Shown here: positions 1 to 9,522 of the stretch, piece after piece
Layout of the letters: the number at the start of each line of letters is the position of its first letter
Position numbering within the stretch: position 1 is the stretch's first letter
NCBI RefSeq assembly: GCF_014650595.1
Contig: NZ_BMVG01000026.1
Coordinates: 1-64,000, forward strand
From: Streptomyces alanosinicus
GTDB taxonomy: Bacteria; Actinomycetota; Actinomycetes; Streptomycetales; Streptomycetaceae
Length of the DNA stretch: 64,000 nucleotides
Reading direction: 5' to 3'
The notes under the pieces: model-generated
What the model was told of the DNA's origin: nothing
The model's database searches: none
Seen by the model: only the letters and a program-made list of their open reading frames with translations
Made by a program: the position numbers and the translations under genes

Positions 1-1258
1 GAGACGACGACCGAACCGGACCAGACCATTTGAGACGTGGACCAGATCGACCGAGACGGGACAAGTCGGCACTCAGCCCGTTCGGCCCTGACCTCCGAGA
101 TCTGTCTCAACGAACCAAGTCCCCTCGTCTCACCCAATCCAGTCCACGCAGGTCAGCGCAGAGGTGGACGACTAACCTCGTTGAGAACGGACAGCCGGCA
201 GCAAGAGGCCTGCGCTCCTGGAGGTGTCTTGGGAGTGCGGGCTCGGCGATGGCCGCGCTGCGCTGCGCGGGCGGAACGGAGTCAGCATCGGCGTCGACGG
301 TCCGGGATGGGCCGCCCAGGTCACTTGGCCTGGTCGAGAGGCGACAGAGCGGCAGGGTCGGGCTTCTTCCGACCGTATGCACGCCGTCGCGAACACACCG
401 GCTCGCCGGCCTCCGCGCCGGCGCTCAAACTGCGCACCCCGCGAAAACGTGCGACCTGTCTGAGGCATGTCAGCGAATCAAGGGAGGGAGGCAGTGGCGA
501 GACCACCTGCTCTTCTTGAGTCGGCGGCGAGGAGCGCGTCCGTAAGGGCTCTTTGTCCAGCAGCGCGGACGGCCTCTGCATCGGCACGTGCAGCGTGCTC
601 TCAAGGGTGGAACAGCGTGAACGGCTCAGCCGGTGTGCAGGTTTACGTCCTGTCCAGATCACCTGCCGAGGTGCATATCCCAGCGACCACCTGACTGGTG
701 AGGTGTGTCCGGCTTGATGGATGGCACTTGCAGGCAACCACGCAATCCATACCTACCTCGAGGCACGGCCCGTAGAGGCCTTCGAGGGCTGTTGCACTTG
801 TCGGATGCTGATCCTGCAATCGGAGCGGACAGGCGCATTCCTGTCCAGCAGTTCGAACTGCTGATTCCTAGTGATCCGATTCCTTGGTCTCGAATGATGC
901 AGACGCCTGTCATGCCACATAGACATTGCAGGAGTTTACTCTGCGCACACGTGAGTTGATCCTGATGCTGCTCTTCAACGATGCACCGAGAGGTCTCCCT
1001 GTCTCAGCCATACCCTATGTACCTGATTGCTTGCTGAATGATGTTCCGATAGAGACTTAGTTGCTGAGATAGAACCTCATGCGAATCTTGATGAGTACGA
1101 TCAGGCAGGTGCTGCTTTCAGCTTCCGATCTGAAGTACTCCCTCCCGGACATTCTTCCGCACAGTACTTACTGCCATGACCTCTATAGTCTTCGACATCT
1201 GCCTACATTCAGCGCAATGCACCCTTTCGCACACCGCACCACCCGCCAAGTCATCTTT
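1..1258. other. Intergenic region, no supported gene
   Basis: Several overlapping open frames exist on both strands, but none has a recognisable motif, a convincing ribosome site or a protein-like composition. Base composition becomes less GC-rich after about position 800, as expected upstream of a plasmid partition or replication locus. I see no tRNA, hairpin array or telomere-like palindrome cluster. Confidence 0.5.
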
Positions 1259-1347
1259 GTAGGTATGCCGGTAGCTACACATGTAGGCGTGTAGAGATGT
1301 ATGTAGGCAGACTCGAATCTCTGTAGGTATCAACCTTCGTAGCTATG
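1259..1347 (+). repeat. Left GTAGGYAT repeats (candidate centromere/iterons)
   Basis: Seven GTAG-led units begin at 1259, 1271, 1283, 1291, 1303, 1323 and 1339; the best copies read GTAGGTATG or GTAGGCGTG. Spacings are 12, 12, 8, 12, 20 and 16 nt, all multiples of four. Related units lie on the far side of the ParA/ParB-like operon (4234-4322). Short phased repeats flanking a parAB operon are typical binding sites for the ParB-type partner, or replication iterons. That role is inferred. Confidence 0.6.
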
Positions 1348-1701
1348 CACTGACTCTCTTTCGGGCTCTCACGCCTCACGAACTCTCGTCGTCCACGCCT
1401 GCGCAGCGTCTCTATCGCTTCCTTCGCGACCTGACTTCAGGCGGACAGTGCTTTCTCCTTCCTCCAGCGCTCAAGCCGTCTGACCGCCACGACGCTCACT
1501 CGCCGCCTCCACACCCTCGCCACCCCGCCGTTCCACGTTCTCGCGCCTGCCGACTTGGGGACGGCTTCTCTCGCAGCATCACCGATATGCCCCTTTGGCT
1601 ACCGTCCTGCGTGCTGCCTCACGCCAACCCAAGGGCATCGACACGCCAGTTGCTTCCGCGGAGCACCAACATTGCTCGCCTGTTCCTGTTATGGTCACTC
1701 A
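1348..1701. other. Intergenic, upstream of the partition operon
   Basis: No gene is supported. The stretch separates the GTAG repeats from the first palindromic operator and probably contains the distal promoter region of the ParA operon. An open frame in phase with parA reaches back to 1587, but the ribosome site at 1889-1893 places the real start at 1902. Confidence 0.4.
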
Positions 1702-1717
1702 TGTCGCGTCGTGACAC
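1702..1717. promoter_or_regulatory. Palindromic operator copy 1
   Basis: TGTCGCGTCGTGACAC matches, with one change, the 17-bp palindrome GTGTCGCGWCGCGACAC found again at 1831, 4374 and 4461. Two copies precede parA and two precede the gene at 4539, which suggests one repressor controlling both transcription units. Confidence 0.55.
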
Positions 1718-1830
1718 GGGTGAAAGGCGCCCAGCACACGAGACGCGCCGCCAATGTCCGATATCACCAGTAGAGCGCCCTCGTGATGCAGCAACTCGCA
1801 AGCACAGCCACACAGATACTTCCCGCCTTC

Positions 1831-1847
1831 GTGACGCGACGCGACAG
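1831..1847. promoter_or_regulatory. Palindromic operator copy 2
   Basis: GTGACGCGACGCGACAG is the same palindrome with two mismatches at the ends. It lies 55 nt upstream of the parA start, where a bound protein would overlap or follow the promoter. Confidence 0.55.
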
Positions 1848-1901
1848 CCGCTTGGATGTCTCCCGCAGCCACCTTCTCCTTCCGCTCTGGAGGCTTTCGA
1901 G

Positions 1902-2900
1902 ATGACCACAGCCCCTGCGAGCGCCCTCGACGCCGCCGCTGACGACGCAACGCTCCCCGCCCCTCTGGTGATCGCCATCGCAACCCAGAAGGGTGGCGTC
2001 GGCAAGACAACGACCACTGTCAACCTGGGCGCACGACTTGCCCTGGCTGGGTACAACGTCCTGATCGTCGACCTCGAACCGCAGGCCCAGGCCGGTACCG
2101 CACTGGGCATCACCCTTGGCGGGCTTCCCGATCCCGCCGAGAACGAGGCCGAACTCCAGCGGTCTCTCGGCTTCATCCTGCAGATGGCACTCCAGAAGTT
2201 CCCGCGCCCTCACCTCAAGCAGGCGATGTTCGATCGCACCGAGGAAGTACTGGAAGGCTTCGAAGGCAACGGAGCGCTCTGTGTCCTCGCCTCCGAGGAG
2301 GCCTCCATGTCCGCGGCGCAGAACGCATTCGTGACGAAGCCCTACAAGGAGACCGCTACCCTTCGGCACATCCTCCTCCAGGAGGCCCGGGGCTTTCACT
2401 TCGTGCTCATCGATACGCCGCCGGCCGTCTCGCATCTCAACGCCGTGGCACTCGCGGCGGCCGACTACGTCGTCACCGTCTGCATTCCGGAGTATCAGTC
2501 CATCAAGGGCGCTCTGGTCCTCAGTGCGGCCACGCACGCGGTCGAGACGAACACCGGTGGGGAATGCAAGCCTCAGCTCCTGGGCGCCCTGCTCAACCGG
2601 TCCAATCCGGAGTCCGCGTGGACCACACAGGACATCGACATCCGCAACGCGATGATCGGTGACGGCATCAACGCGGAGCCTGGGCGGGGGCTCTTCCCGT
2701 TCGTCACGGATGTGCGACGCGACGTACGCATCTCCGAGTCGTACATCTACGGGCGGCCGGCCGTGGTCCGGTTCCCGAACCATTCGTGTGGCAAGCAGTA
2801 CACGGGGGTCGTTGAGGAGATCCTGGACCGCATCGAGCTGCCACGCCAGAAGTGGACGATCGCCGACCCGGTGCTCATGGAGGAGAACGCCGATGCCTGA
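1902..2900 (+). CDS. parA: ParA-family partition ATPase
   Basis: This 332-residue P-loop ATPase of the ParA/MinD/Soj group should drive plasmid segregation by cycling on the nucleoid with its DNA-binding partner. The deviant Walker A motif KGGVGKTT is at residues 30-37, the Walker A' stretch LIVDLEPQAQ begins near residue 54, and the Walker B-like VLIDTPP lies near 165. There is no N-terminal HTH, only about 20 leader residues, so it is of the short (type Ib/Soj-like) form. The start at 1902 is set by GGAGG at 1889-1893; the frame is open upstream to 1587 without a better site. Its stop overlaps the next start by 8 nt (ATGCCTGA), implying coupled translation. Two palindromic operators and a GTAG repeat block lie upstream. 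Confidence 0.93.
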   Translation: MTTAPASALDAAADDATLPAPLVIAIATQKGGVGKTTTTVNLGARLALAGYNVLIVDLEPQAQAGTALGITLGGLPDPAENEAELQRSLGFILQMALQKFPRPHLKQAMFDRTEEVLEGFEGNGALCVLASEEASMSAAQNAFVTKPYKETATLRHILLQEARGFHFVLIDTPPAVSHLNAVALAAADYVVTVCIPEYQSIKGALVLSAATHAVETNTGGECKPQLLGALLNRSNPESAWTTQDIDIRNAMIGDGINAEPGRGLFPFVTDVRRDVRISESYIYGRPAVVRFPNHSCGKQYTGVVEEILDRIELPRQKWTIADPVLMEENADA

Positions 2901-4122
2901 GGAAGCCGAGACCTCCGAGGCAGACAAGAGGCCCAAGAAGAAGACAGCCAAGCGGGCCGCGCTTCGGCCTCGCCCAGGGCTGCTCGACAATCCGGCCCTC
3001 TCGGGCGCGGCAAGCGTCGCGGCTCGATCGGTGCTCGGACAAGGTGCTGGCGCTCCGCCTGCCGCGGCTCCGCCGACTCCGACTGCTCAGCCGACTCCGC
3101 CTCAGGCAGTGCCGGCCCCCAGCACCCCGCCGGATACGCCTGCCTCGGTCGTGATCGAAGAGCCCAGTGCGCCGCTCTCCCAGGCAACGGCTCCGGCTGC
3201 AGTGGACGAACCGCATCCCGGCGTGGGCACCGGGCCTGCCTCTGCTGGGAGAGGGCAGGCCAGTCGGCTCGCTCCTGCAGCAGAATCGGACCCCGCTGTC
3301 GGCGCTCGTGCGGGCCTTTCCAAGAACGGTTCAACGCGGACGGCCTCTGACGGTGTGCACGACGATGGACCGATCGCCGACTTGGCCCTCCGCCCTGTTC
3401 AGACGCCTCGTCCGGACCCCGGCACACCCAGCACACCGGTTGCAGAGCCGTCCGGCCCGGTCGAGCGGATGTCCTCGAACGCCGCCGGCGTCGGGCATTC
3501 CCCCGCTCCGCGGCCGGATGCCCGTACCGGCAGTGGCGGTGGTGCACCGGGGGAGGGGACCTTCTCGCCAATCTCGCCGTCACAGCCGACAGTTGAGGAG
3601 TCTCCTGCCGGTCAGGCAACAGCCTCGGGCTCGCGCCGCAGGCGATCTGGGGGATCACGCCAGAGTTCCAAGGCAGGGCCCGCGCACGAGGCGCTGCTCG
3701 GCTCGTGGCGCAGCAGCAGGCTGGATCTCCAGCTCCGGCGCCAGGAGTGGCAGACCCATCCGTTCCGCTTCGCGCCCGATCTGGTGGCGCAGCTCAGCAA
3801 GCGGGTGGCGCAGGACTGTTCTTCATCGGGGAAGACGCTGACCGCTGCGCAGTACGTTGATGCGGCCATGGGCCTGTACCTGCCGCGAACGATAGAGGAG
3901 CAGCTGAATCTCGCGGAGGAGTTCCTGCTCTCCCGTGAGACGGACGTGGGCACCGGCAAGCAGGCCAGCCATCGCGTCAGCCCCGAGGTTTTTGCCCTCG
4001 CAGCACCCCTCGCCAACGACCTGCGCGAAGCAGGGCACGCGCGCATCGCCGTCCACGTGTACTCCGGTGCACTTGACAGGTTCCTACGGGATCTTGAGGC
4101 AGAAGGGCCGCTCTCTAAGTAG
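2893..4122 (+). CDS. ParB-like partner protein of the partition operon
   Basis: A 409-residue protein translationally coupled to parA. Residues 1-45 are Lys/Arg/Glu-rich, and about 45-280 are low-complexity Pro/Ala/Ser/Thr-rich, probably disordered. A compact C-terminal domain (about 280-409) contains a HPFRFAPDLV segment and two predicted helical blocks around RTIEEQLNLAEEFL and VFALAAPLANDL. I see no classical ParB/Spo0J ParB-N box or HTH, so the centromere-binding role rests on position next to ParA and on the GTAG repeats flanking the operon. The C-terminal domain is the likely DNA-binding or dimerisation part. A strong hairpin terminator follows 21 nt after the stop. Sure of the gene; moderately sure of the role. 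Confidence 0.75.
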   Translation: MPEEAETSEADKRPKKKTAKRAALRPRPGLLDNPALSGAASVAARSVLGQGAGAPPAAAPPTPTAQPTPPQAVPAPSTPPDTPASVVIEEPSAPLSQATAPAAVDEPHPGVGTGPASAGRGQASRLAPAAESDPAVGARAGLSKNGSTRTASDGVHDDGPIADLALRPVQTPRPDPGTPSTPVAEPSGPVERMSSNAAGVGHSPAPRPDARTGSGGGAPGEGTFSPISPSQPTVEESPAGQATASGSRRRRSGGSRQSSKAGPAHEALLGSWRSSRLDLQLRRQEWQTHPFRFAPDLVAQLSKRVAQDCSSSGKTLTAAQYVDAAMGLYLPRTIEEQLNLAEEFLLSRETDVGTGKQASHRVSPEVFALAAPLANDLREAGHARIAVHVYSGALDRFLRDLEAEGPLSK

Positions 4123-4143
4123 AGGGACGCGTCCGTACAGTTC

Positions 4144-4185
4144 CGCCGAAGCGCCGACCGCAGCTCTGTGGTCGGCGCTTCGGCG
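4144..4185 (+). terminator. Hairpin terminator after the partition operon
   Basis: A perfect 16-bp stem, CGCCGAAGCGCCGACC at 4144-4159 with its complement at 4170-4185, encloses a 10-nt loop. No T run follows, as is common for high-GC actinomycete terminators. Confidence 0.8.
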
Positions 4186-4233
4186 TTCGGGCCGGCGCAC
4201 TCCGCGGCTGGTCAGCCACCACATCCTGCTCCA

Positions 4234-4322
4234 GTAGGCATGTTCATAGGTTGCTCAGTAGCTGCACTGATAGCCAGGTAGGCATGTTTAAAGGGATGTC
4301 AGTAGGTACCTCTGTAGGCATC
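4234..4322 (+). repeat. Right GTAGGYAT repeats (candidate centromere/iterons)
   Basis: GTAG-led units begin at 4234, 4258, 4278, 4302 and 4314. Two are exact GTAGGCATG and one is GTAGGCATC. Spacings are 24, 20, 24 and 12 nt, again multiples of four. They mirror the block at 1259-1347, so the parAB operon is bracketed by related sites. Confidence 0.6.
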
Positions 4323-4373
4323 TTGGCTATGTCCTCTGTTTGCATTGTTCGCTGCTTTCGAGTGCCTCATCCA

Positions 4374-4390
4374 TGACGCGACGCGACACC
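4374..4390. promoter_or_regulatory. Palindromic operator copy 3
   Basis: The segment contains TGACGCGACGCGACAC, a near-perfect match to the 17-bp palindrome shared with the parA promoter region. It lies upstream of the 4539 gene. Confidence 0.55.
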
Positions 4391-4460
4391 GAAATAGGTA
4401 GACCAAAGTGGACAACCGGGACTGAAGTCCAGGCGGGCCTGGGAAATTGACGGCGTGTCC

Positions 4461-4477
4461 GTGTCGCGTCGCGACAC
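4461..4477. promoter_or_regulatory. Palindromic operator copy 4 (perfect)
   Basis: GTGTCGCGTCGCGACAC is a perfect 8-bp-arm palindrome around a central base. It is 61 nt upstream of the TTG start at 4539, so it probably overlaps that gene's promoter. Confidence 0.65.
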
Positions 4478-4538
4478 GAAAAGGGGTCACGATGCGGTAC
4501 GGTGATCCACAGGTTTAAGGACACACACTGGAGACGCC

Positions 4539-5312
4539 TTGTCCGCCTACGTGCAGCCGGCCGTCCTCGCGAACATGGCCAACCTCAACCGCTCCTGGGT
4601 GACCAAAGCCGCCCAGCTCGGCCTCGTCAACCCGAGCGCGCTCGACGGCGAAGACCTCATTGTCGTACGTGTGTTTGCATTCGTGGACCAGCTCGTCTGG
4701 CCTGGCAGGAAGCGGTCGAGGAGCGAGGCCCGGGCCATGGAGCCATGGCAGTCACTCGCCGTCAACGCGGCACGGGAAGCTGCACGCGACAACGCCACCA
4801 AGCTGAACTCGATCCTGTGGATCACTCCCGAGGGAGTCGAGGTCACCAACGAGATCGGCACCCACATCGCCTTCGTCCTCGAACACCAAGGATCCAACTT
4901 CGTCGCCGTCCCAATCGGCGAATGGGTTTCCGAACTCCCCCCGAACTTGGAAACGATCTTCCATTGGCCCCGCAAGCTCGCGGACACCACGATCACCGTC
5001 CACGACACCGCAATCGACGTCCTGGCGTTCAGCACCATTTCCCAGCAGGTCACCGTGTTCGCCACGTCCACCAAGCCGCTCGACGACACCTCGTACGGCA
5101 AGGTGAGGCAGCACGCGGCATCCGAACATCCCGGCTCAGCCGTCCGCATCATCGAACGCCGTGCCAACGGGGCCCCGTCACCGTGGTTCGAACTCTGCGA
5201 CCTTCCCGACGGTGGCCTCGCACGACGTCCACTCGACTACACGAGCCTTCTCAACGAGTACGGACCCCAACTCAAGCACCTCGGACGTCGCCCGGACCGG
5301 GAGACAACATGA
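4539..5312 (+). CDS. Conserved-looking unknown protein next to the partition operon
   Basis: A 257-residue protein that I do not recognise. The TTG start at 4539 is preceded by GGAG at 4530-4533; no better start lies upstream in frame. The N-terminus (residues 1-30, ending in a SWVTKAAQLGLV helix) could be a small HTH. The middle is rich in beta-type segments (AFVLEHQG, VAVPIGEWV, ITVHDTAIDVLAF, VTVFATS). No signal peptide or membrane helix is evident. Two copies of the parA-region palindrome lie in its promoter region, so it is probably co-regulated with, or regulates, partition. A hairpin at 5435-5459 ends the unit. Role unknown. Confidence 0.75.
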   Translation: MSAYVQPAVLANMANLNRSWVTKAAQLGLVNPSALDGEDLIVVRVFAFVDQLVWPGRKRSRSEARAMEPWQSLAVNAAREAARDNATKLNSILWITPEGVEVTNEIGTHIAFVLEHQGSNFVAVPIGEWVSELPPNLETIFHWPRKLADTTITVHDTAIDVLAFSTISQQVTVFATSTKPLDDTSYGKVRQHAASEHPGSAVRIIERRANGAPSPWFELCDLPDGGLARRPLDYTSLLNEYGPQLKHLGRRPDRETT

Positions 5313-5434
5313 TGCGTCGACCAGTCCGTCGCCAAGTCAGCAGTCCGCGTGCAAACGCCGGCCTTCATCGTGCGCTTCCCCTGCGCGAGGACGGTGCACG
5401 AAAGCACACCCCGCAGGAGCTCAAGTAGCAGGAC

Positions 5435-5459
5435 GGCCCGGGATCTGCGGTCCCGGGCC
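5435..5459 (+). terminator. Hairpin terminator
   Basis: GGCCCGGGA and TCCCGGGCC form a perfect 9-bp stem around a 7-nt loop, about 120 nt after the 4539 gene's stop. Confidence 0.7.
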
Positions 5460-6586
5460 ACTGCTGTTCTCAAGGAGGTGAGGACAACCCGATAACTGAA
5501 TCTCGTCGCACGCCCGGCTGTTCTGCTACGCGCTAGCCGCCCGGGTGGCGATGAGGGACGCCCTGCACTTCCTCGACCGGAGCACATCATAGCTACCCAC
5601 ACGAGGGCTAGCTCAGGCATGCCTCAAACAGGCAGGAGCCCACAGCCCAATACGACCGAATATGCACCATTTTCACCACAAGTGCCTTTCAGGACTTCGC
5701 GTCTCAATCCCCACGGATACTCGCTGAGCCTGAGACGCGCAATCCAGACACGATGGCGCACCGCCGTCCGGGCTCTCCCCTCCGACCCACGATCGGCAAG
5801 TTGCCCGCCCACGCAAACCCGTGCGGCCCTCGTGCTGGCGACGAAGGCGAACCACCCCACCCTGCGCGCCCCCAACACAGCCCGGAAGTTGCACCGGTCG
5901 CTAAGGGGCACGGAATCGAGCGTCGATCACTACGTACATCCCGCCCTGATCGCAACGAAGGCAATCAGCACTCAAGTCGTCACGGCGCCGCACAGCCGCG
6001 CACAAGGTGTCTCTCACCGAGCCAAAGCACTGCGGGAGGCACATGTCTCGCACGGATCTCCCCTGGCCCTGGCACGCCAAGAGTTCGCCGTTCCGCTCGG
6101 CCTGTTGGAAGCCCTCTTCGCCCCCGCCTGGGCGAACAGCGAAACCCCCGCAGGCTTGCCCGTGAAACATCGAAACCGGGGCGTTGCCACGGATCAGCAG
6201 GCCCTGCTGCTCCTGGCGCCGCACGCGCGGAATCACAGAACAGTGCCTTTGATCGGCGGGAGAGTTCAAGGCGGACGCGGCCGGTGCACTGCGACACTCG
6301 CGCGGCCTCTGGCATGCCCAGTGCCAAAAGCGAGCAAGGTGACCCGGCTGCGGCGGTGGACGGTCGCCGAGACACTACCTGTTCAAGCGATTCGGCGGGG
6401 GAGAGGTGTCACAACCAGCTGTTTCGACTTCCCCCTTCCATACGTGATCTCCAATCTCTCTGCACTCGTCCATGCCGCTCCTGACCAGGCTGTGGCGGAC
6501 TCTGTCACGTACGCGTTCGTCCAGCTGCGACAACTCGCCCGGACCTCTCAGCTTCGTGGCCTGGTGCCGTTTGACGGGGTAGGCCG
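5460..6586. other. Long intergenic stretch upstream of the Rep-like gene
   Basis: An open frame at 5619-6590 ends with a GTGA overlap on the next start, but its translation is Arg/Ser/Pro-rich without domain-like structure, and competing frames are equally open. I call no gene. The position directly upstream of a Rep-like gene makes it a candidate origin or promoter region, but I see no clear iteron set. Confidence 0.4.
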
Positions 6587-8341
6587 GTGAACGCCACGGC
6601 GGCGACGGGTGCTTCGCCATCGGAGATCGTCAGGCCTGCGCGGCGGCAGCGTGTTCGGGTGCCCATGCGTCTGGTCGCGTCACTGTGCTACGAGGATGTC
6701 GCGTTGTCCGTGTACGTAAAGGTAAAAGGGCTCGGTCTGCGGCCGGAGGGGTGCCAGGCCAAGTCGGTGACGATCGCCTCGTACCTGGGGATGTCGGTGG
6801 CGTCGGTGGAGCGCGGGATGACGCAATTGCGCCGTCCCGCACCTGACGGCGTCGTGGAGCTGATCTCGACCCGCCGGACGCAGCCAGGCGGACGGGGGCT
6901 CTCGGCACTGCGGTCTGTGCGGACGATGCCCCGGTCGGAGGCGTTCGTGTGGGTGCCGGTGGCAGCCGCGGAGGACCTAACCCCCCGCCAGCTTCGGGCA
7001 TACGCACTGATCGCGCACGCCCAGCAGCGGAGGATCGCGCTGACGGAGGCCGAGCTGGCGGACGGCTTGCGGCACCACACAGGGAAGAAGGCCGGCATGC
7101 CGCTGTCGGTGACGGCAGCCTCGGCGGTGGTGAACGAGGTGGAAGCGGCTGGCTGGCTCACCGTGCAGCGGCGTGCCGGGGCTCGGGGACGCAACCTCTA
7201 CATCACGCATGACCTCGCCCCGGAGGCCCGTCCGAAGGCCGGCGGGACGGTATCTTCCGGGGATGCCGAGGCTGCCGTGGACGGTGAGGGAGAGTTGGCT
7301 AGTTCCCAAGTTGACGAGGGGTCAGGTGCTCTGGATCGTGAGGGATCCCTCGCGTATAAGGAATCACCTAGGACTGACTCACCGGAATACACACGCGCCC
7401 CCATCTCACCCGCCGCAGGCGAGCTACCGGAAGATAAGGCCGCCGGGCCTGTAGAAGACCCGGCTCCTGGTGATGCACAACACCCAGTCGACGAAGGTGA
7501 TCTCGCGCTTCACGCGGGTGGAAAACCCCAGCCCCTCCCCTCGAAGCCCGACACCCGCAGCAGCAGCGCGCGCAGGTCACTGAGTGCGCCATACAACGGC
7601 CCGCAGCTGACCATAAGCTCGCAGATCTATTCCGTGCTGGAGCCTGTTCATGTGCTGCTGAAGCAGGTGCACAACGACTTCGTCGTGCGGAAGATCGCCC
7701 GGGAAGTGGGCCGCCAGATGCGCGAGGGCGCGATGCCCGAGCAGCTCCAGCATCGGCTCACCGCCCGGTTCGCCAGGGTCATGCTCTCCGACATCCGTGA
7801 CCCAGGCCGGTGGCTTCTCGGAGTGGCACTCCCTCGCTGGGGCTGCGGTCATCACGACTGCGAGGCCGGGATCCTCTGGTCGACGGGCAAGAACTGCGAG
7901 ATTTGTGCCGAGATCGTCCAGGACAAGGCCGCAGCCCAACAGCGTGCCCAGCACCTCGCCAAAGGACTGTGTCCCGAACACGGCACCACGCCAGGGCCCA
8001 CCGGGCGGTGTGTCGACTGCCTGCCTGAAGACATGATCCGCCAGCCCAGCCCGGTCACGGTTCGACGTACCCCGGAAGGCCCGCCGCGCAGCCGCTGCAG
8101 CGACTGCGGCGCCCGGATCATGCTCGTCGGTCGCGCGCTCGAGGACGAGCTGTGCAAGCTGTGCCGTGAAGAGTCCGCCGCGCCGGCCGAGGGCAGAACG
8201 CCTCTTGTTCCCGCTGTCTCGACGGAAAACGTGACGTGCTCGGGCCTCGACGGCGGCCTCCCATGCAGCCGCCAGGCATTGCCGACGCGCAGCGTGTGTG
8301 CCCGCCACCGCGTCCAGGAACTCGCCGGGACGGTGGCCTGA
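6587..8341 (+). CDS. Rep-like DNA-binding protein with winged HTH and Cys/His clusters
   Basis: A 584-residue protein with GTG start and GGGGTAGG upstream. Residues about 25-80 hold a basic segment and a helix-turn-helix (ASYLGMSVASVERGMTQL), in the style of plasmid replication initiators and phage replisome-organiser proteins. A second HTH-like part lies at about 125-200 (LTPRQLRAYALIAHAQ). Residues 215-345 are acidic and disordered. The C-terminal 170 residues carry several Cys/His pairs: CGHHDC near 420, CEIC near 437, CPEHG, CVDCL, CSDCG near 504, CKLC near 523, and a final CSGL...CSRQ...CARH set. These suggest zinc-binding modules. In a plasmid-maintenance neighbourhood a replication role is plausible but inferred; it could instead be a large regulator. 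Its last ~35 codons recur as a fragment at 42578-42686. Confidence 0.72.
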   Translation: MNATAATGASPSEIVRPARRQRVRVPMRLVASLCYEDVALSVYVKVKGLGLRPEGCQAKSVTIASYLGMSVASVERGMTQLRRPAPDGVVELISTRRTQPGGRGLSALRSVRTMPRSEAFVWVPVAAAEDLTPRQLRAYALIAHAQQRRIALTEAELADGLRHHTGKKAGMPLSVTAASAVVNEVEAAGWLTVQRRAGARGRNLYITHDLAPEARPKAGGTVSSGDAEAAVDGEGELASSQVDEGSGALDREGSLAYKESPRTDSPEYTRAPISPAAGELPEDKAAGPVEDPAPGDAQHPVDEGDLALHAGGKPQPLPSKPDTRSSSARRSLSAPYNGPQLTISSQIYSVLEPVHVLLKQVHNDFVVRKIAREVGRQMREGAMPEQLQHRLTARFARVMLSDIRDPGRWLLGVALPRWGCGHHDCEAGILWSTGKNCEICAEIVQDKAAAQQRAQHLAKGLCPEHGTTPGPTGRCVDCLPEDMIRQPSPVTVRRTPEGPPRSRCSDCGARIMLVGRALEDELCKLCREESAAPAEGRTPLVPAVSTENVTCSGLDGGLPCSRQALPTRSVCARHRVQELAGTVA

Positions 8342-8479
8342 TGAACACAAACCCGAACTCAGCTGATTTGACCTTGCCCAGGTCACTGCGGGAACCGCGA
8401 GTTCGTAGAATCCTGGACGCCGATGGGCCAGAACCCGTACGAGACCGAGCTTGGAGGACAAGTTCGGCAGGTAGCCCCG

Positions 8480-9168
8480 AGTTGGGCGATCATCTCAGCC
8501 GCCATGAAGCTGAACGGAATCGACCCACGCGACAGCGCCAGGCCCTCGGCAGTCACTCCGAAGATCGTCTGCCCCCACTTCGTGCGATCCGGCGGCAGCA
8601 TGTACTGGATTCATGCCAGCTCGTCCTTGATCGGGTCGAAGGCGGGGTCCGATCACACCTCCGGCGCTCTCGGCAGATTGCCCGCCGGCACGCCCCAGTC
8701 GACTTCGATCGTCAGGCGGTTCTCCGGGTTCAGGGAGAACTTACCGCCGACCAGGACGTCACCCCAGGCGAGTTCGACGCGGGAGCAGATCGCTTCTACA
8801 CGCCGCTCGGTGTCGTCATACAGCAGCTCGATCAGCCAGTCCTCGTTCGTACCGCGGGACGCCTCCACCAGAAGCTGCTCCTGCAATCCGACGAGCAGCT
8901 TCTGTCCGAGCCGCGGCACCATGCCCTCAATCGCGGTCTGCCACGCCTCATGGGACGCGAACGGAACACTGGCATCGGACCCGCGGCACATGGCGACGTT
9001 GACGTACCGGCCGTCGTCCTTGACCCGCCACGTCACCCCGTCCTGCTCCAGCGTTGGGATGATCCCGCCTTCCCTGGTGAGCAGGTGGTCCTTCTATGAG
9101 GGGATGGCGCGGGTGAACGTGGTGAGGTCGCGGGCGGCGACGTTCTTGATCAGGCCCTGAATGGTCAT
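8480..9168 (-). pseudogene. Broken phage major capsid protein (gpE-like)
   Basis: On the minus strand from ATG 9168 the frame reads MTIQGLIKNVAARDLTTFT, hits TAG near residue 25, then resumes in frame through WRVKDDGRYVNVA, LGQKLLVGLQEQLLVEAS, ELLYDDTERRVEAI and LTIEVDWGVPA. Two further in-frame TGA codons (8653-8655 and about 8625) separate it from WGQTIFGVTAEGLAL. The order matches the major capsid protein E family of actinomycete prophages and gene-transfer-like head modules. At least three stops make it a clear pseudogene. The 3' limit is approximate. It neighbours a decoration-protein remnant in the expected order. Confidence 0.75.
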
Positions 9169-9181
9169 CGCTGGCCGCCTC

Positions 9182-9517
9182 TCACACGTACCGGATCTGG
9201 GGAACGGTCACCGACGGAGTGACCTTGGTGATGTCGATGCCGCCGGGAAAATTGGCGGCGACGACCACGCCGTGCCACAGCAGCGCGGCGGGGGCCTTCG
9301 TCGCGGTCGGCGCGACAGCACCTCGGCGAACACGAAGCCGACGAGCGCCTGGCGGCCATCGGTCGCCGCCGGGTCGAAAGCGCCGTAAAGACGGCTGGTG
9401 GTGATCTTGCTGACGGCACGCCGGACAGGTCCCGGCTGTAAGACAGGCCAGTGTCGGCCGACGCAGCGATGTGCATGCCAGCGGTCAGCTTCGAGACGTC
9501 GAGCGTGATTGCCCCCT
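9182..9517 (-). pseudogene. Frameshifted phage head-decoration protein
   Basis: Three minus-strand pieces in different frames give a consecutive small head protein: ITLDVSKLTAGMHIAASAD, then VSKITTSRLYGAFDPAATDG, then LWHGVVVAANFPGGIDITK, ending at TGA 9182-9184. It sits just upstream of the capsid remnant, the normal gene order of decoration then capsid. Two frameshifts and a 5' end cut by a CRISPR-like repeat at 9523 show it is dead. Family assignment rests on order and general resemblance. Confidence 0.6.
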
Positions 9518-9522
9518 GATAC

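Noticed and set aside
1..200. Possible linear-replicon telomere at the window start
   Set aside because: No closely spaced palindromes or known end sequence; the window start looks arbitrary.
1764..2990. 408-residue minus frame opposite parA
   Set aside because: Antisense to a clear ParA gene with intact motifs; no ribosome site or family resemblance.
5619..6590. 323-residue open frame ending in a GTGA overlap with the Rep-like start
   Set aside because: Composition is Arg/Ser/Pro-rich with no domain-like structure, and other frames are equally open; the overlap alone is not enough.
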